From positions 12,874,541 to 12,938,540 of the forward strand of contig ML677333.1 of assembly GCA_007922305.1 (NCBI GenBank): a stretch of 64,000 bases of DNA. The letters run 5' to 3'. Made by a program: the position numbers and the translations under genes. Positions within the stretch are counted from its first letter, which is position 1. Each line of letters opens with the position of its first letter. This document shows positions 1 to 11,378 of this stretch, piece by piece. Under the pieces are notes generated by a model. The model did no database searches, was not told the origin of the DNA, and saw only the letters and a program-made list of their open reading frames with translations. Origin of the DNA: Dermatemys mawii. Lineage: Eukaryota; Chordata; Testudines; Dermatemydidae.

Positions 1-165
1 CTGTGGTACACCATGGTTTGCTCGCCTGTGGCCTGTAATACTTTATTTAGCTCTGGTTGTTCTGGGCGGGGTTTGCGTGTGCCTGGATGGTGATATGAGG
101 CCTGTGATATACAGGAGGTCAGACAATCAGATAGTCCTTTCTGGCCTTAAACTCAAGAACTCTGG
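1..165 (+). repeat. CR1-type LINE 3' end (fragment)
   Basis: The last ~80 bases carry the CR1 3'-terminal block: a 'GGCCTGTGATATACAGGAGG' segment followed by 'TCAGAC' and 'CTGGCCTTAAA'. The same block, better preserved, ends the CR1 copies near 5700 and 54430 and is seen reversed near 28200. The upstream limit is unclear because the element runs off the window or is truncated. No coding capacity remains. Confidence 0.55.
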
Positions 166-235
166 TTTTTTGTATGTTCAGGAAATTGAACATACAAATT
201 AACAATACAAATAATTATTATTACAGTAGTGCCAA

Positions 236-345
236 AAGGTGCCAGCTAAAATCAGAGCCCCATTGTGCTAGGTATTGTATAAACACATAGTAAAAAAGTC
301 CCTTAAAATGCTTATAATCTAAATAGACAAGCCAGGCAAAGGGTA
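236..345 (+). repeat. Ancient interspersed repeat, 'CCCCATTGTGCTAGG' family
   Basis: The segment begins near 'GCCCCATTGTGCTAGGTATT' and continues with 'TATAAACACA', then a degenerate 'CTTATAATCTAAATAGACAAG'-like part. Related copies occur at 7875-8045 and 48738-48850 in this window. It resembles an old SINE or MIR-class relic common in reptile DNA, but I cannot name the family with certainty. Confidence 0.5.
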
Positions 346-2794
346 GGAGGGAGACCAGAGGCACAACGTGAAGAGATTTGGTTTTATCTCATGAATTGAT
401 ACGTTTCCTTGTTGGCATCAGTGATTTTTGTAGGCAAACCTCTAACATTAAAATGAAAAAATTGGGCTCCAAGTGAGTCAGTTGAAGGTATCCTGCCCTG
501 AACACAAGAGTGTCCCTGAAGATATGCCCTGAGGGCAGTTGAGGGCCTATGCAACATACTGACCATGAGGTGTAGAAGGCAAATGGGCCTGGATTACATA
601 AAATCCAGTGAGGGCCTGTGCTGCTGTCTCCAGCAGTGCATCCTGGCAACAGCAGCAGTGAGCATATCGCTGCTACAGAAAGTAGCAGCAAAAAGCATCC
701 TCTCGCACAGTGAGCCAACCCTTTGTCTGGCGACGTGCCCTGTAATTGCAGGATTTCTTGTTTACTGGCTGTAGCTCCTAACTCTGGGTGCTTACACTTC
801 ACTGGCTTTTGGAGCAACTGCCAGGATTTGACCCATAATTATTAGTTCTCTGAAACATTTTGATTTATTATATTAGATTTAAAGAATTATAATCTGCTCT
901 ATTTACTTTCATTATCCATCACAGGAAACAGAATATTTACACGTAGCTTCTTTTTAAAGAAATGTGTTAAATTCCTTTCAGCAACAGCTGAAATGTGTGA
1001 ACTGAGACATACTTAGCATTTCTTTTAAGTGAGAGAAGTTTCTCAGATCTGGAAAGCAGCTACAGTTATTCAAAATCCAGAGCAGAGCTGGACAAACAGG
1101 GAAAAACATTTTTTTTGAAACATTCAGCCAATTCTACAGTGCAGTTTGATCAAGCATATTTGAACTTCAGTTTCCATTCAAGCAAGCATGTTTTTTTTCT
1201 ATTAAGGTTCATGGAAAATGACTCTCTGAATCATACTTGAAATTCATTCATGACTAAACAAAACTTGTGGCCAGACTGCAAGCTGTTTATTGGCCATCTA
1301 AGAACTTCATTTTGAGGCTTAGCAAAACCATGAAAATAATAGAGGATCTGCCACAGGGAAGAGAAAGGCATTCATTTTGTTAACCAAAATGTCACCATAG
1401 CTATTAAAACTTGCCTGACCTTGTCCAAGGAATATGAAACTAAGCTCTGGACTTTCCTACATACCCAGTAAAAAGGGAAAAACTCAAACGACAGGAAGGT
1501 GAACTAAAATGACTTTACAAGCTCTGTAATGGCCTCTAATAGAGCTGCTTAGATGCTAGTAATAATAACATAAATCTAAAATATAATTTGAAAAAACTCT
1601 GCCGCAGCAGGAGACTTTAGAGAGGTTTGCCTTTTCTGAATTCATTCATTCACCCAGTCCTTCATTCTTTCCTATTATAAACCTTCTGTTAAAATAGTTT
1701 GTCAGTTTTGCAGGGTATTTTTTTTCTGTAATTGTCTAATGCCCTTGTTTGCATAGCAGAAAAGCATTTTAATTAAGCATTTTAATTACAGTAGCTTTAA
1801 TTATCTATTTTCAAATCACTAATTCTTTTCTGATTATTATACTTTACTGTTAGAAGCACTGTAATTACCCAGGTGTATCAAAAGCATCAGAGAGACCGGC
1901 TGCAGTTCTTGAAGCCAGGAGACCTTTTCTCCTCCCCCTCCCCGCCCCTCTCCTCCCCCCCCATTATAGAACTTGCTAGCGAAGTACCTTTTCAGTTGCA
2001 TAATCAGGTTTCACTTGTTTTGGAGAGATCAAACTTTTGTTCCAGTGCTCCTATGATTGTTTCCTCTTAGGTTCATTATTCTGTTGAGAAGTTTTTTCAT
2101 TACTTTAAAAGCATACCGTTAAGCCTGGCGGGACAGTCTTTGATACAGTATGGGAAATGTAATGTAAGCATGCATTTCTTTTTCACAGAGCACATGATTT
2201 GGCTCATTAAAGGCAGGTTGTGGGTGCTTCTTCATAGTACATTTTCCCTACACCAATATTATGCTTTGTTCATGTTAGTAATGTAGTGAATGTACACGAA
2301 TCTCTGAAATTCTGTAAAGAGAAACCCAGGTGTTTCTCTTCTAGAGCTCTGGCTCTATTTCCAGTACGGATAGGTAAACTCATTCTTCCTAAATTCAAAC
2401 CCAGTTAAATATTATGGGTTCAGAAATACAACCCTAGCTTGAAAGGTGTTAGGTTTGTGTATTATGCTTTACGAGTGTGAAAACAGGTTGGGAGTAGAAA
2501 TAATGAAAGCAGAGAGAAGTTGAGTGCGTAGAAATTTTTTTTTAAAAAAACTCTGAAATACTGTGATAAAGGAGCAGAGCGGCAGAGTTAAACTGTGGGA
2601 TGGGTTGGTGTAATCAGGATATACAAAGTATACAGACATACCTCATCTCAGCCTACTTTTGAGAGCTGTTCCTTTATCAATAATATATACCTGGGCCTTG
2701 AGCCTCATCTGGAGTAAAGCAATCTCACTTTATGGACATCAGCCTTGAGTAACTGATGTTTCTTATTTGCGTTATAGTAGGAAACCAAAGTCCC
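346..2794. other. AT-rich sequence without recognised genes
   Basis: I see no exon-like frame or intact element here. The longest open frame (389-817, minus) encodes a Leu/Cys-rich hydrophobic stretch but has no family resemblance and is probably chance. A 13-bp unit 'AAGCATTTTAATT' is repeated twice back to back at 1762-1787. A C/T-rich run lies at 1925-1965. Confidence 0.6.
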
Positions 2795-3010
2795 ATTCTT
2801 CTGTTGTACATATATTTGGTAGGCGTGCCCCAAAGAACTTGCAGTCTAGTCAGGTAAAAGAAGCATTATTATCCCTATTTTACAAATTCACTCGAGCAAT
2901 TTAAGTAGAGAGTGACTTGCCAAAGGTAATGCACAAAGTCTGTAACAGAGCAGATAATTTGATCCCAGTTCTCTTGAGTCATAGCCTAACGCCTTAGTCA
3001 CAAGACCTTC
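2795..3010 (+). repeat. MIR-class SINE relic
   Basis: The order of blocks matches the MIR consensus: 'CCCCAAAGAACTTGCAGTCT', then 'ATTATTATCCCTATTTTACA', 'AGTGACTTGCCAAAGG', and a tail ending 'GATCCCAGTTCTCTTGAGTC'. MIRs are ancient tRNA-derived SINEs mobilised by L2. This copy is heavily diverged and non-coding, which fits an age older than the CR1 copies here. Confidence 0.7.
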
Positions 3011-4049
3011 TCTGCTTTTTTGAGTTTACTTTACTGGAGCAACCTTAGTTTATACCAGCTAAGGTTCTGTCCTTAAAACATACTCTCAGATAGTCCTCTT
3101 CAACTCAGTGGAATGGTAGGAGTTTACATTCAGCACCATTAAATGGGTTGAGTCTGAGTGGATGTAGCTACAATGTGGAGGCAATTCAGGGGTTAAAGAA
3201 AATCTTTCTTGTGGTAAAAACCAAATATTAGGCAACTCAGCCTTTTTATTTGTGTACCTCAACGCCAACATTTTATTACTTTTATTTTAGGAAAGGAATA
3301 ACTTGGAGAGCAGAAGAGTATAGGAGGCAATATTTGGCATTTGTGATTTTGTGACTGGTTATATGCCAAGATTCTGTCAAATAATCACGTATCACATCTT
3401 TAAAACAGTTTCACAATAATCAAAGTACTTTAGTCCAGGTACTGAGTACATTTTAAACAGCTTTTAAAAAGTTATTTATAACTCTGAGCCAGCAGAGAGT
3501 ATGCAGAGAATGAAAGCAGAAACCAGAAAGGGGCCATTGTCTTCCAAATACCACTATGCAAGAGTCAAAGAACAGTTGTGCTAATCCTCCCCCTAAATTG
3601 AGTTAGAACCTTAAATTGTCTCTCTAGCTTTCTCATCACTCTGGTAGTTTTAAATAATGTTAGTTCTTTTGATTAAATAAGGTGAAATAAATCGACATTT
3701 TATTTTTATATTTTATCAAAACTTAAAATCAAAAGCAAAACTCACAAATACCACTCCCTGTTTGCATAGCAGTCGTAATTGTAAAACGATCATTGACTGC
3801 TGTCCAGTAGCTCTGAATGTGCAATGTGAAAGAGCTAGTCTGTGTGATTTTTTTTTTCTTTTTTTTTAAAGTACGTCTGGTGCTCTCTTTAAGATGCCAG
3901 TGAATTCTGCTGAGTGATCAAATCAACATATTGTGCCTGATTGTCCCCTCATATTGGTTTAAGCCAGAGTTAATCCACTGACTGATGAATCTGCATTGAT
4001 TTCCATAGTTGTGAGTCAAAGAAGAACACCCTCTAATGCTAAGAAAACA
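3011..4049. other. No feature recognised
   Basis: AT-rich sequence with a T-rich run at 3848-3868. No repeat family or coding frame could be supported. Confidence 0.6.
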
Positions 4050-4510
4050 TTTCCCGAAATCCTTCAAGCCGCTTAAGAAATCCTGATGCTACTGGTGCGG
4101 CCCATGTGGGCTCCAGTGGTATCCCAGTCTCGGGGAAAACCTGCTTTGGGACATATGCGTATGTCTTCTCCTCAGTGGCACCGTTCCCCATCAATAGGGA
4201 CGTCTTGCCATCATTTTCCCACAAAGAGCTGACATGTCTCAGGACCAGAAAGGCAGTCTCAGCAAAGCCCCCTTCAGTCCCCGCACCAGGGGTACCAATT
4301 GAGGGATTCGAGGCGTTCCTCGTCGGCAGATTGGTGCAGACCCTCAAAGGCATGCACTGCCTGGCAAAAACTCCAGGACTGTCCCTGACCACCTCCAAGA
4401 GCCCTGGACCAATCATGGGACTGATCCGGGAGGAGAGATTGCCAATCACTAGGTGTCATTGCCTGTCTCCTAGGAGGAGATCACCCTTGTCAGGAGGATC
4501 CCCCTGATAG
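4050..4510. other. GC-richer island with overlapping antiparallel ORFs, unidentified
   Basis: This ~460-bp block is noticeably richer in G and C than its AT-rich flanks. It holds open frames of 133 codons (+, 4106-4507) and 136 codons (-, 4039-4449), plus a third minus frame of 61 codons. I recognise none of the three translations. There are no clear splice sites, poly(A) tail or flanking target duplications. It could be a decayed processed pseudogene, a fragment of an unnamed repeat, or an exon of an unknown gene. The GC content alone would lengthen ORFs on both strands, so coding is not shown. Confidence 0.35.
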
Positions 4511-5639
4511 CTGGCCCTTAATGGCTTCTGGTCCCATTCAACGACCTGGTACCAGTTGAGTAGCCAGCATGGATGAGAGAAGGCATGCATTATAGCAGGC
4601 CACATTAAAATTTCTTCCATCAGGAAATATTAAATCTGTGACTAGGAAGTGGGAATATTGTTGTAGGAATATTCTGTCTGGGGAGCAGATTCATAGACAC
4701 TATTTAGGACTTCCGTCTCTAATTCAGGAGAGGCTCAGTCTACAGGCCAACCTCTGGCTCCCTCGACCTGATGGGGAGCATTTCTCTAGTTGGCTCCTGG
4801 CTTACTTCATAAAGGCACCTACTCAGTGACACTGTGAACACCACATTAGTGACTCTAGTAAGTGTGTACTCCTTAAAGCGCATATCCATTAATGGTGCAG
4901 CCAAAGTGGTAATGACCCTGGAACTTTGAGAATTTTACAAATATTTCAGATTAACCATCACAGTTTGCTTTAGCTTTCCCTTTCAGAGTCAGTTGGGTTT
5001 TTTGTTTTGTTTTTAGTAGCTAAAGAATTTTCCAGTAACTTCTAAAACCATTACCAGGATGAGAGATACTCATCCTAGCCTGTGACCTTCTTTGGTTCTC
5101 CATAAGATTTTAGAAATGTGAGCTAAAACTGTGGCTCCTATTGTCAGTTCTTCAGTTTAGTCAAAAGAGCTAACTTTCAGACAGAATTATAGACTCCATA
5201 TAGCAGAGCTTTTATTGTTTCTTTTAAACAACATATAGAAAATAGTTAATGAAGAGACACAGGCTTGCTCTTTCCTTGCACAAGAGCTGAGGGAAAGGAC
5301 TATAAGTTGCTTCACAGGTAGGGAACGGAACGTTGCCTGTGAAGTTTGGATTTTAGATGCAGCATAGTGAAACTGGGCCGAATTCTGAGCTAGGGAGCTG
5401 GTTGTTTAATTTATGGTACATTGATCTATTTTACCTTCTTGCTGTAAACAGTACCCCTGGAGGATAAGACTTTGCCGCTCTCCTTCTCCTCCCCACTGAC
5501 ACTGCTAAATAATGCATTGCCATTAGTTATGACATGCCGTCAGATGAAGAGAAATCTGGCCCCAACTGTAAGAAGAAAATGTAAAAACAACAGCTTTTTA
5601 TCTTTTAAATAATATATATGCTCTAGTTAAAACAGGAAT
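4511..5639. other. No feature recognised
   Basis: Moderately AT-rich sequence. No repeat or exon could be supported, apart from short chance frames. Confidence 0.55.
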
Positions 5640-5730
5640 TATTTCAGGGATGTTCTATGATCTGTGTTATACAAGTCAGAGTAGATGATCACAATGGTCC
5701 ATTTTGGCCTTTGAATCTATGAATAGAAGT
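5640..5730 (+). repeat. CR1 LINE 3' end (short tail)
   Basis: The 3'-terminal CR1 block is clear: 'TTCTATGATCTGTGTTATAC', 'GTAGATGATCACAATGGTCC' and a terminal 'GAATCTATGAAT'. CR1 is a target-primed LINE that usually leaves short 5'-truncated copies like this one. No open frame survives. Confidence 0.75.
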
Positions 5731-6817
5731 TTGCATCTTACTGGAACTCTCCATATGACTGAAATGCTTCTGGGAGGAAACAGTTTCCTGTTCATGTGCT
5801 GGGAATGGAACCAGGGTAAGAATTGTTAAAAACCACGCTCAGCTTGGAAATATTAGTTTGCAGATTCCCCAGCAATAATCCTTCGGGCTCATGTCTGGCA
5901 GAGGCTCCTGGTACTTAAAACTCTACTCTGCTTCTGCCGCTCCTACAGTCAAGCTATCTGTTACTCTTTTGCAAATTAGCAGCAGTCAGATCAGATGATA
6001 AACTAAAAAGCAAGTTTTCTCACTTCATTAGTTTTACAAGTAATGATTCTGCAAACTGGGATGCAAAGAATCATCAGGATGTGGTTCTGTAGGCAGAGCG
6101 TTGTGCTAACCAGGATTTTCAGAACCCAACGCAGTGATAACTTTTTCTCTTTAGGTGGTGTCAGGAATAAATCAGTGGGGGCACAGCTTATCCATCTGAT
6201 AAATAATTGGCAAAGGCAAAAGCGTTTTCACCTAAAACTATTTTTTTTATTAGAGATCTCTCACTCACTCACTCTGTTGCAATAGATTTAGAGCATTCCA
6301 AACATTTGTTACATTAAAAAGTCTGAAATAGTTTTCAGGGATCAGTGGCCAGGTTTTGGGGGGAGGGTGGGGGTTGTCATGGGGGAAGGGAAGACCTTTC
6401 TTCTAGGTGTCAGATCCTTGCCCAGAAGAAAGCTTTCTTGGATTCCTCCAAAGCAAATTCTTTCACCAATTCTATTATAGCTAACTTCAAACAAAGCACA
6501 TAACCTGTAATGACTCCTAGTGGGTCACCATAGTAACCCCTAATGGCTCACCGATTCTCCTACTCTCAGCAAAACTACTCATCATCTCTTATCATCAAAA
6601 CATTTCTAGTCATAGCAGTAATAAAACTGACATGTTAGAGGCACCTAAACCCAAGCGCGCTATTAACTCACTCTCTTCCATACTTATAATCTGTTAACTT
6701 TGTCCCATCCTTATAGCAAAGCTGGAAACATGCAGCGAAATGCTCTTGCTTCTGAGTCTAGGATTTTCCTAGATATGTGATGTTTGGCTGAACATACAAA
6801 ATTGCTAACTGCAGTAC
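5731..6817. other. No feature recognised
   Basis: AT-rich sequence. A G-rich patch lies at 6355-6390 and a short 'CACTCACTCACTC' run near 6262-6275. No element boundary or gene was found. Confidence 0.55.
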
Positions 6818-6873
6818 TGTCAAATTCTGGGGTAACATGCAAGAATGTCAAATTCTGGGGGAACAGCTGGGGA
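6818..6873 (+). repeat. 28-bp tandem duplication
   Basis: 'TGTCAAATTCTGGGG' followed by 'AACA' occurs at 6818 and again at 6846, a 28-base period with two copies. It looks like a simple local duplication. Confidence 0.7.
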
Positions 6874-7874
6874 GAGGGGAACTGCATGTCTTATTTTAAA
6901 TAGGTGTTTCTTAATTAGGTGTTAAAAATGGGTGAGAATCTGTTGTTGGGGGAACAGAGTGAAGAAGGATTCCTGACTTCATATGAAGTTACAGTAAATT
7001 AGCCTTTGGCATGACGCACAGCGATCATTCCGGATTCTCCAGTTAGTGAGATGAGGGTTTGCAAGGAGAAGTGTCATTTTTACACTAGTCACTTTAAAAT
7101 ACTCCCAGTTCAGAGCTTTGAAGGAGGATCTAGCAGCTATTTATTTATATAAGGTAAGATCATCTTTTTTAAAAAAATAAATTCCACCCAAAAGTTCAAC
7201 CACTCAGTTCTGAGCAGTTTTGACCTTTGTTTGAAAACACAAAACTAAGAGTTGCAATATAATTTGTCCAGAGCGGCAGCATTTCTCTTTCTCCACAAAA
7301 CTGTCCCTTGCCCAGCCATTCAGCCACCCACTCACTCTCCCCTGCAGTCTCTCACTCATCCACCGCCACACATCCCCCTTTGCTCACACTACACCTCAAC
7401 CACAGCCAGGCAGGGTGTCCAATTTTCTGTGACTTTTTTTGTGAAGAAGGCAAAACCTGGCCTGTTGTTGTTATTTATTTACCATTCTACTAAAATGTCC
7501 AGTAACGTATTTTAGACGTACTGTAAGTGGTTTAAAAATACAGGACTTGATGCGCAGCTGTTCTAAATCAATGAGGCTTCACTGATGTCATTGGAGCCAA
7601 TAAACCAATGGATACCACATAAAAATGCTGTCGAATGGTGTTCTGTCAACTAAATGAAACATTGAACTGGTTGTATTTGTTTTAGGCGAGAGGATGGTGA
7701 GTGCTGAGGGTGTTAGCTAGATAGTGCAAGGGTCTGTTACCATTGTTACTCTAGTCTATGGTATAGTTGTATCAGATCCTCTGCAGCATCCAGTTGGTTG
7801 TGTGATCTGCAGTGGAGTGAGGAGACTGGTTTAGACCATTTCCTTTTCATTTATTATTTTTGTTAATGCCCAGG
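6874..7874. other. No feature recognised
   Basis: Mostly AT-rich. A C-rich, CA-containing stretch at 7300-7400 produces two overlapping short frames that look like low-complexity artefacts. Confidence 0.55.
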
Positions 7875-8045
7875 AGCCCAAGTCACCAACCAGGACCCAA
7901 TTGTGCTAGATGCTGTATAAACACACAACAAAAACACAGTCCCTGCCCCCCACCCCACAGAGCTTTCAAACTAAGTATAAAACAAGAGACAACTTGGTAT
8001 AGACAGACCAGTAGGGAGGTTCCTGGAAGCAGAGAGACAATTTTA
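7875..8045 (+). repeat. Ancient interspersed repeat, 'CCCCATTGTGCTAGG' family
   Basis: This is the longest of three copies in the window. Blocks in order are 'CCCAATTGTGCTAGATGCTG', 'TATAAACACACAACAAAAAC', 'CAGTCCCTGCCCCCC', 'AGAGCTTTCAAACTAAGTAT' and 'AAACAAGAGACAAC'. It shares its start with 236-345 and 48738-48850. It is a non-coding old SINE-like relic; the family name is not certain. Confidence 0.6.
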
Positions 8046-8965
8046 ATATCAGTGACATATTTAATCTTAGGTTATATGTGAAATAAGCCACCAAAAAAGA
8101 AAACAACAACAAAAACAGGGCCCATCTTACCAAGGAGGTAATAAACCTTCACGGCTAATGTGAATAGTTGCATAACTATCTTTAGCAATTTAAAGTGTTG
8201 TATCATTCTCTGGCTTATGCTGCCTGGTGATGGATCTAGCTTACTCTGGAATTACCTACACAAGCCCTTTAAACCAAGTACATCTTATTTATAGACATCT
8301 GAAAAGCAGGTGTTCAGTGGTGAGTGATTTCAATTTGGTTTATCAGGATTGTCGCTTCCACTAGTCAATGGCCAATGGTGCCAAAATGCAGCTCCAACAT
8401 CTATTTTTGTTGTGCTTTGTTTACAGCTATTGGAAAAAGAAACTCAAGAACACAAAGCAGCAGGAGCTCAGACGAAGAGAGGTGATAAATCATGCCTAAA
8501 GAGAATACTTCATTTAAACCTATAATTAAGAGGAGTGTAATTAAAATGATGCTATACAAAGTACTGCTCTTAAAAGAAAAGTGGAACTGGGCAAAACAAC
8601 CTCTGTATCATGTTATCTTCATTCACTGGCATATCTGAAAGATTATGGTTGTTTCTGGAGCAACATGGCAGCTGAGTTGAATGGAAGTGTGAGGTGTCTT
8701 TGCCAGCAGAGCTCATGAGCTGCCACGGTGGATTGTTGGCATGGTATTGGCCAGTCAGAAACACGCAAGCATCATAGAGCAGAGAGGATATGGAGATCAG
8801 GTGTTGCAGTGTTGTATCTTACTGTGATTCCTGCTATAATTTTTCCTTTTACTTGGCATCATTTAACATATATCCTGTTAATAAATTTGTTTTATTTGTA
8901 CTATAAACCAAATCAGAGCAATATTTTAAATAGAAGCAGGTATTTGTCTTAGTTAAGTAATAACT
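8046..8965. other. No feature recognised
   Basis: AT-rich sequence without a supported repeat or exon. Confidence 0.5.
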
Positions 8966-9816
8966 AAGAAATCCATCCATTTTATTTGATGTGATGTGAT
9001 TTTTGCATCTTAACAAGAACAAATGAAAGATCCAGGAGAGGGCTGGACATTAGTTTTGGGAAATTCAGAACAGTAAGTGTGTTGGGGTCACCTTGCAAGC
9101 AGGAACTAAGGCTGGTAGAAGCCAGAGTGGGGTTATGTGGCTGTAGACAGGCTGCTGGGGTCAAAACTGTTGATCCAGGCTTGTCTAGCACACAGACCAT
9201 CAGGGTGTGACCTGCATGCTGGTAGGCTGGTTGTAAACATCCCAACGTGGAAGCTAGAGCAGCAAAGCATTGTGAAGGTTCCTATGCTTACAGGGCAGGC
9301 GGTGACACAACTCCTCATTAGTCTGAACGCCATCACAATTACATCAGAATACACATCTTTATTTGGTACTTTAGAGCGTAATGCTAAGTGTATAACAGGA
9401 GCAATGTGCACGCTCTTGGACAGATATTCAGAAAGGCTTAGCACCAAGAAGCTCCCATTGTTCTACTACAAGTATCGATGTGAAGAGGTTAAAATCCTTT
9501 ATTAGTTTGATCTTCCTTTTATATTTCTTCTAGTATCTGAGCCATTTGAAGTTCTGCAGCTCTGATCTTAGTACCCTTTTACAGAACCGTTAATATTGTC
9601 TGCTGATTCTACATAGAGCTAATTCATAACTATAGGACTTTTTTGTCCATCTTCAGCTGCCACTTGGGTCACTCTCCATAATGTCCAGTGGCAGATCCCT
9701 AACTGATATATTGTAACCCAATATTATGCAAGGTCATTAGAATGAACAGATCTCTGCTTAGTTTCAGTTCTTTTGTTACCAATATTTTTTCTCCAAGAAA
9801 TCCATCCATTTTATTT
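8966..9816. repeat. Segment bracketed by an exact 22-bp direct repeat
   Basis: The same 22 bases (starting 'AAGAAATCCATCCATTTT') occur at 8966-8987 and 9795-9816. They enclose ~807 bp that is more GC-rich than the flanks and contains a 122-codon plus-strand frame (9137-9505) and two antisense frames (104 and 87 codons). I do not recognise the proteins. The direct repeats could be an insertion target duplication (long, LINE-mediated style) or the trace of a segmental duplication. There is no poly(A) or terminal inverted repeat at either edge. Confidence 0.5.
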
Positions 9817-10740
9817 TCTCCAATGATAGTTATGTTGACAGTTTTGTATTTGAGGTTGTATAGAGTCTCTTATCCAACTGAATCTAGAAAGCACTTAACA
9901 AATTTTACTGATTGATTTATACATGGTTTATATATAGGATTTTCTTTGTCTACTACTGTAGTGCACCCAACTGTGGGTTGGAGTACAACAGCTATGTAAC
10001 TGTATATACTACACAATAATCTAAGATAAGGAATGAAGAATACTGTACCCAATTGAAATTACAAAGTAAAGCAGTCAGGAAGAATTACCTAAAAAGGAAT
10101 TTGCCCAGGGAGAACCAGGGCTAACTCCATTACGATTTCCAATCATTTAAATTCACGTTTACACATGAGCAGAAAATCTCAATAAAAAGCAGAAAATGGG
10201 AGGTTATCCCCTGTTTTCAGGAAAAGAGCAAAACATCCAACAACAAAAAGCCTTTATTCCTTGCTACAGGGATTCACTTTTCCCTACATTTTCTACAGAT
10301 TCTTTCCTATAAATTAAGATCAAGGCACTTGCCAAGCATGAAATAAAGAGGATCTTGTAACAAATAAATCATCAGATGTGGAAGAGAGAAGGAAATCGGG
10401 AAGTAACATAGAACTATACAATCTGCTGTAGTTATTAAATCACTGAATGCCTCACTGGAAAATAAAGAATACAGCTACTAGTCTTCATACTGGTTCCACA
10501 AAGGCCTTTTTGTAAGTTCTGACCCTTGACTAAACTTTATTTCATGGACAGATTTTGAAAGGTGGTGAATGATCCTACTGCTGCATGACAGATACTGACA
10601 TTTTTCTGTTATGTGTAGGACTGTGTCAGTCACCCCCATTACTGTAGATAAAATAATGGTAAGTTTACTGAAGGCTGACAAAATCCTCTTGGGAAAGTTT
10701 ATAGGGATTGCTGTGATCGGCAATCATCCAGGTCCTTGTG
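9817..10740. other. No feature recognised
   Basis: AT-rich sequence with no supported repeat or exon. Confidence 0.5.
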
Positions 10741-10810
10741 TGCTGTCAATAGGCACAGCTCCCCTGAGGTCAGTGGAGCTATGCTGTTTTACACCAGCTG
10801 AGGGGTTGGG
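10741..10810. repeat. Degenerate foldback element
   Basis: 'GAGGTCAGTGGAGCTATGCT' followed by 'GTTTTACACCAGCTGAGG' matches a short motif set (…TCAATGGAG…TTTACACCAG…) that recurs at least a dozen times in this window. Several of those copies are imperfect palindromes. Family name unknown. Confidence 0.45.
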
Positions 10811-11057
10811 GTTAATGTTTTAGCATTCCTCATGGCACCCCATTTTGTGCTAGTTTGTCTTAGGATCTTTTGCAATTGCAGCGTTATTAACCCAGTTGTG
10901 CTCTAGAGTTAGGACTCCTGATTTGTATGCTCATTTTTGCCATGAAAATAGTGTGTTTCCTTATATGCAAAATGAGGACAGCAATACCTAATTCACAGAA
11001 CTGCTGACTGTCTTTTATACCCGTTATTCACTCACTTATACTTATGTTTTAAAGTTT

Positions 11058-11225
11058 CCATAGATTCCAAAGCGAGAGAGGACCACTGTGATCATCCAGT
11101 TATTTCCTGGAATAACACCGGCCATAGGACTTCGACAATATCTTTCGTAGAGCACATCTTCCAGAAAAATATCCCATCTTGATTTTTAAAAATTGCTACA
11201 ATAAAACTAATTGAGCTTGCAAATT
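11058..11225 (-). repeat. CR1 LINE 3' end, antisense
   Basis: Read on the minus strand, this gives the CR1 tail: 'GATGATCACAGTGGTCCTCT' preceded by the 3'UTR block that on the plus strand reads '…CCATCTTGATTTTTAAA'. It lies 150 bp before the much longer CR1 copy at 11379, so two separate insertions or fragments are present. Confidence 0.6.
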
Positions 11226-11378
11226 TAAAAAAACTCCTCCAATTAATATATTTTTTTAACTTAGATTTTTGCCTTTCCTTCATTCACATTCCAGCTCAGA
11301 TCAGGCTTTGGGCAAGGATGGCATATTTGGCCAAAGCAAATTAAAGCTGTGTTCCCTTCTCCTTTTAAAGAAAAAGAG

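Noticed and set aside
389..817. 142-codon minus ORF with a hydrophobic Leu/Cys segment resembling a membrane protein
   Set aside because: No homology recognised, no splice or promoter context, and one chance ORF of this size is expected.
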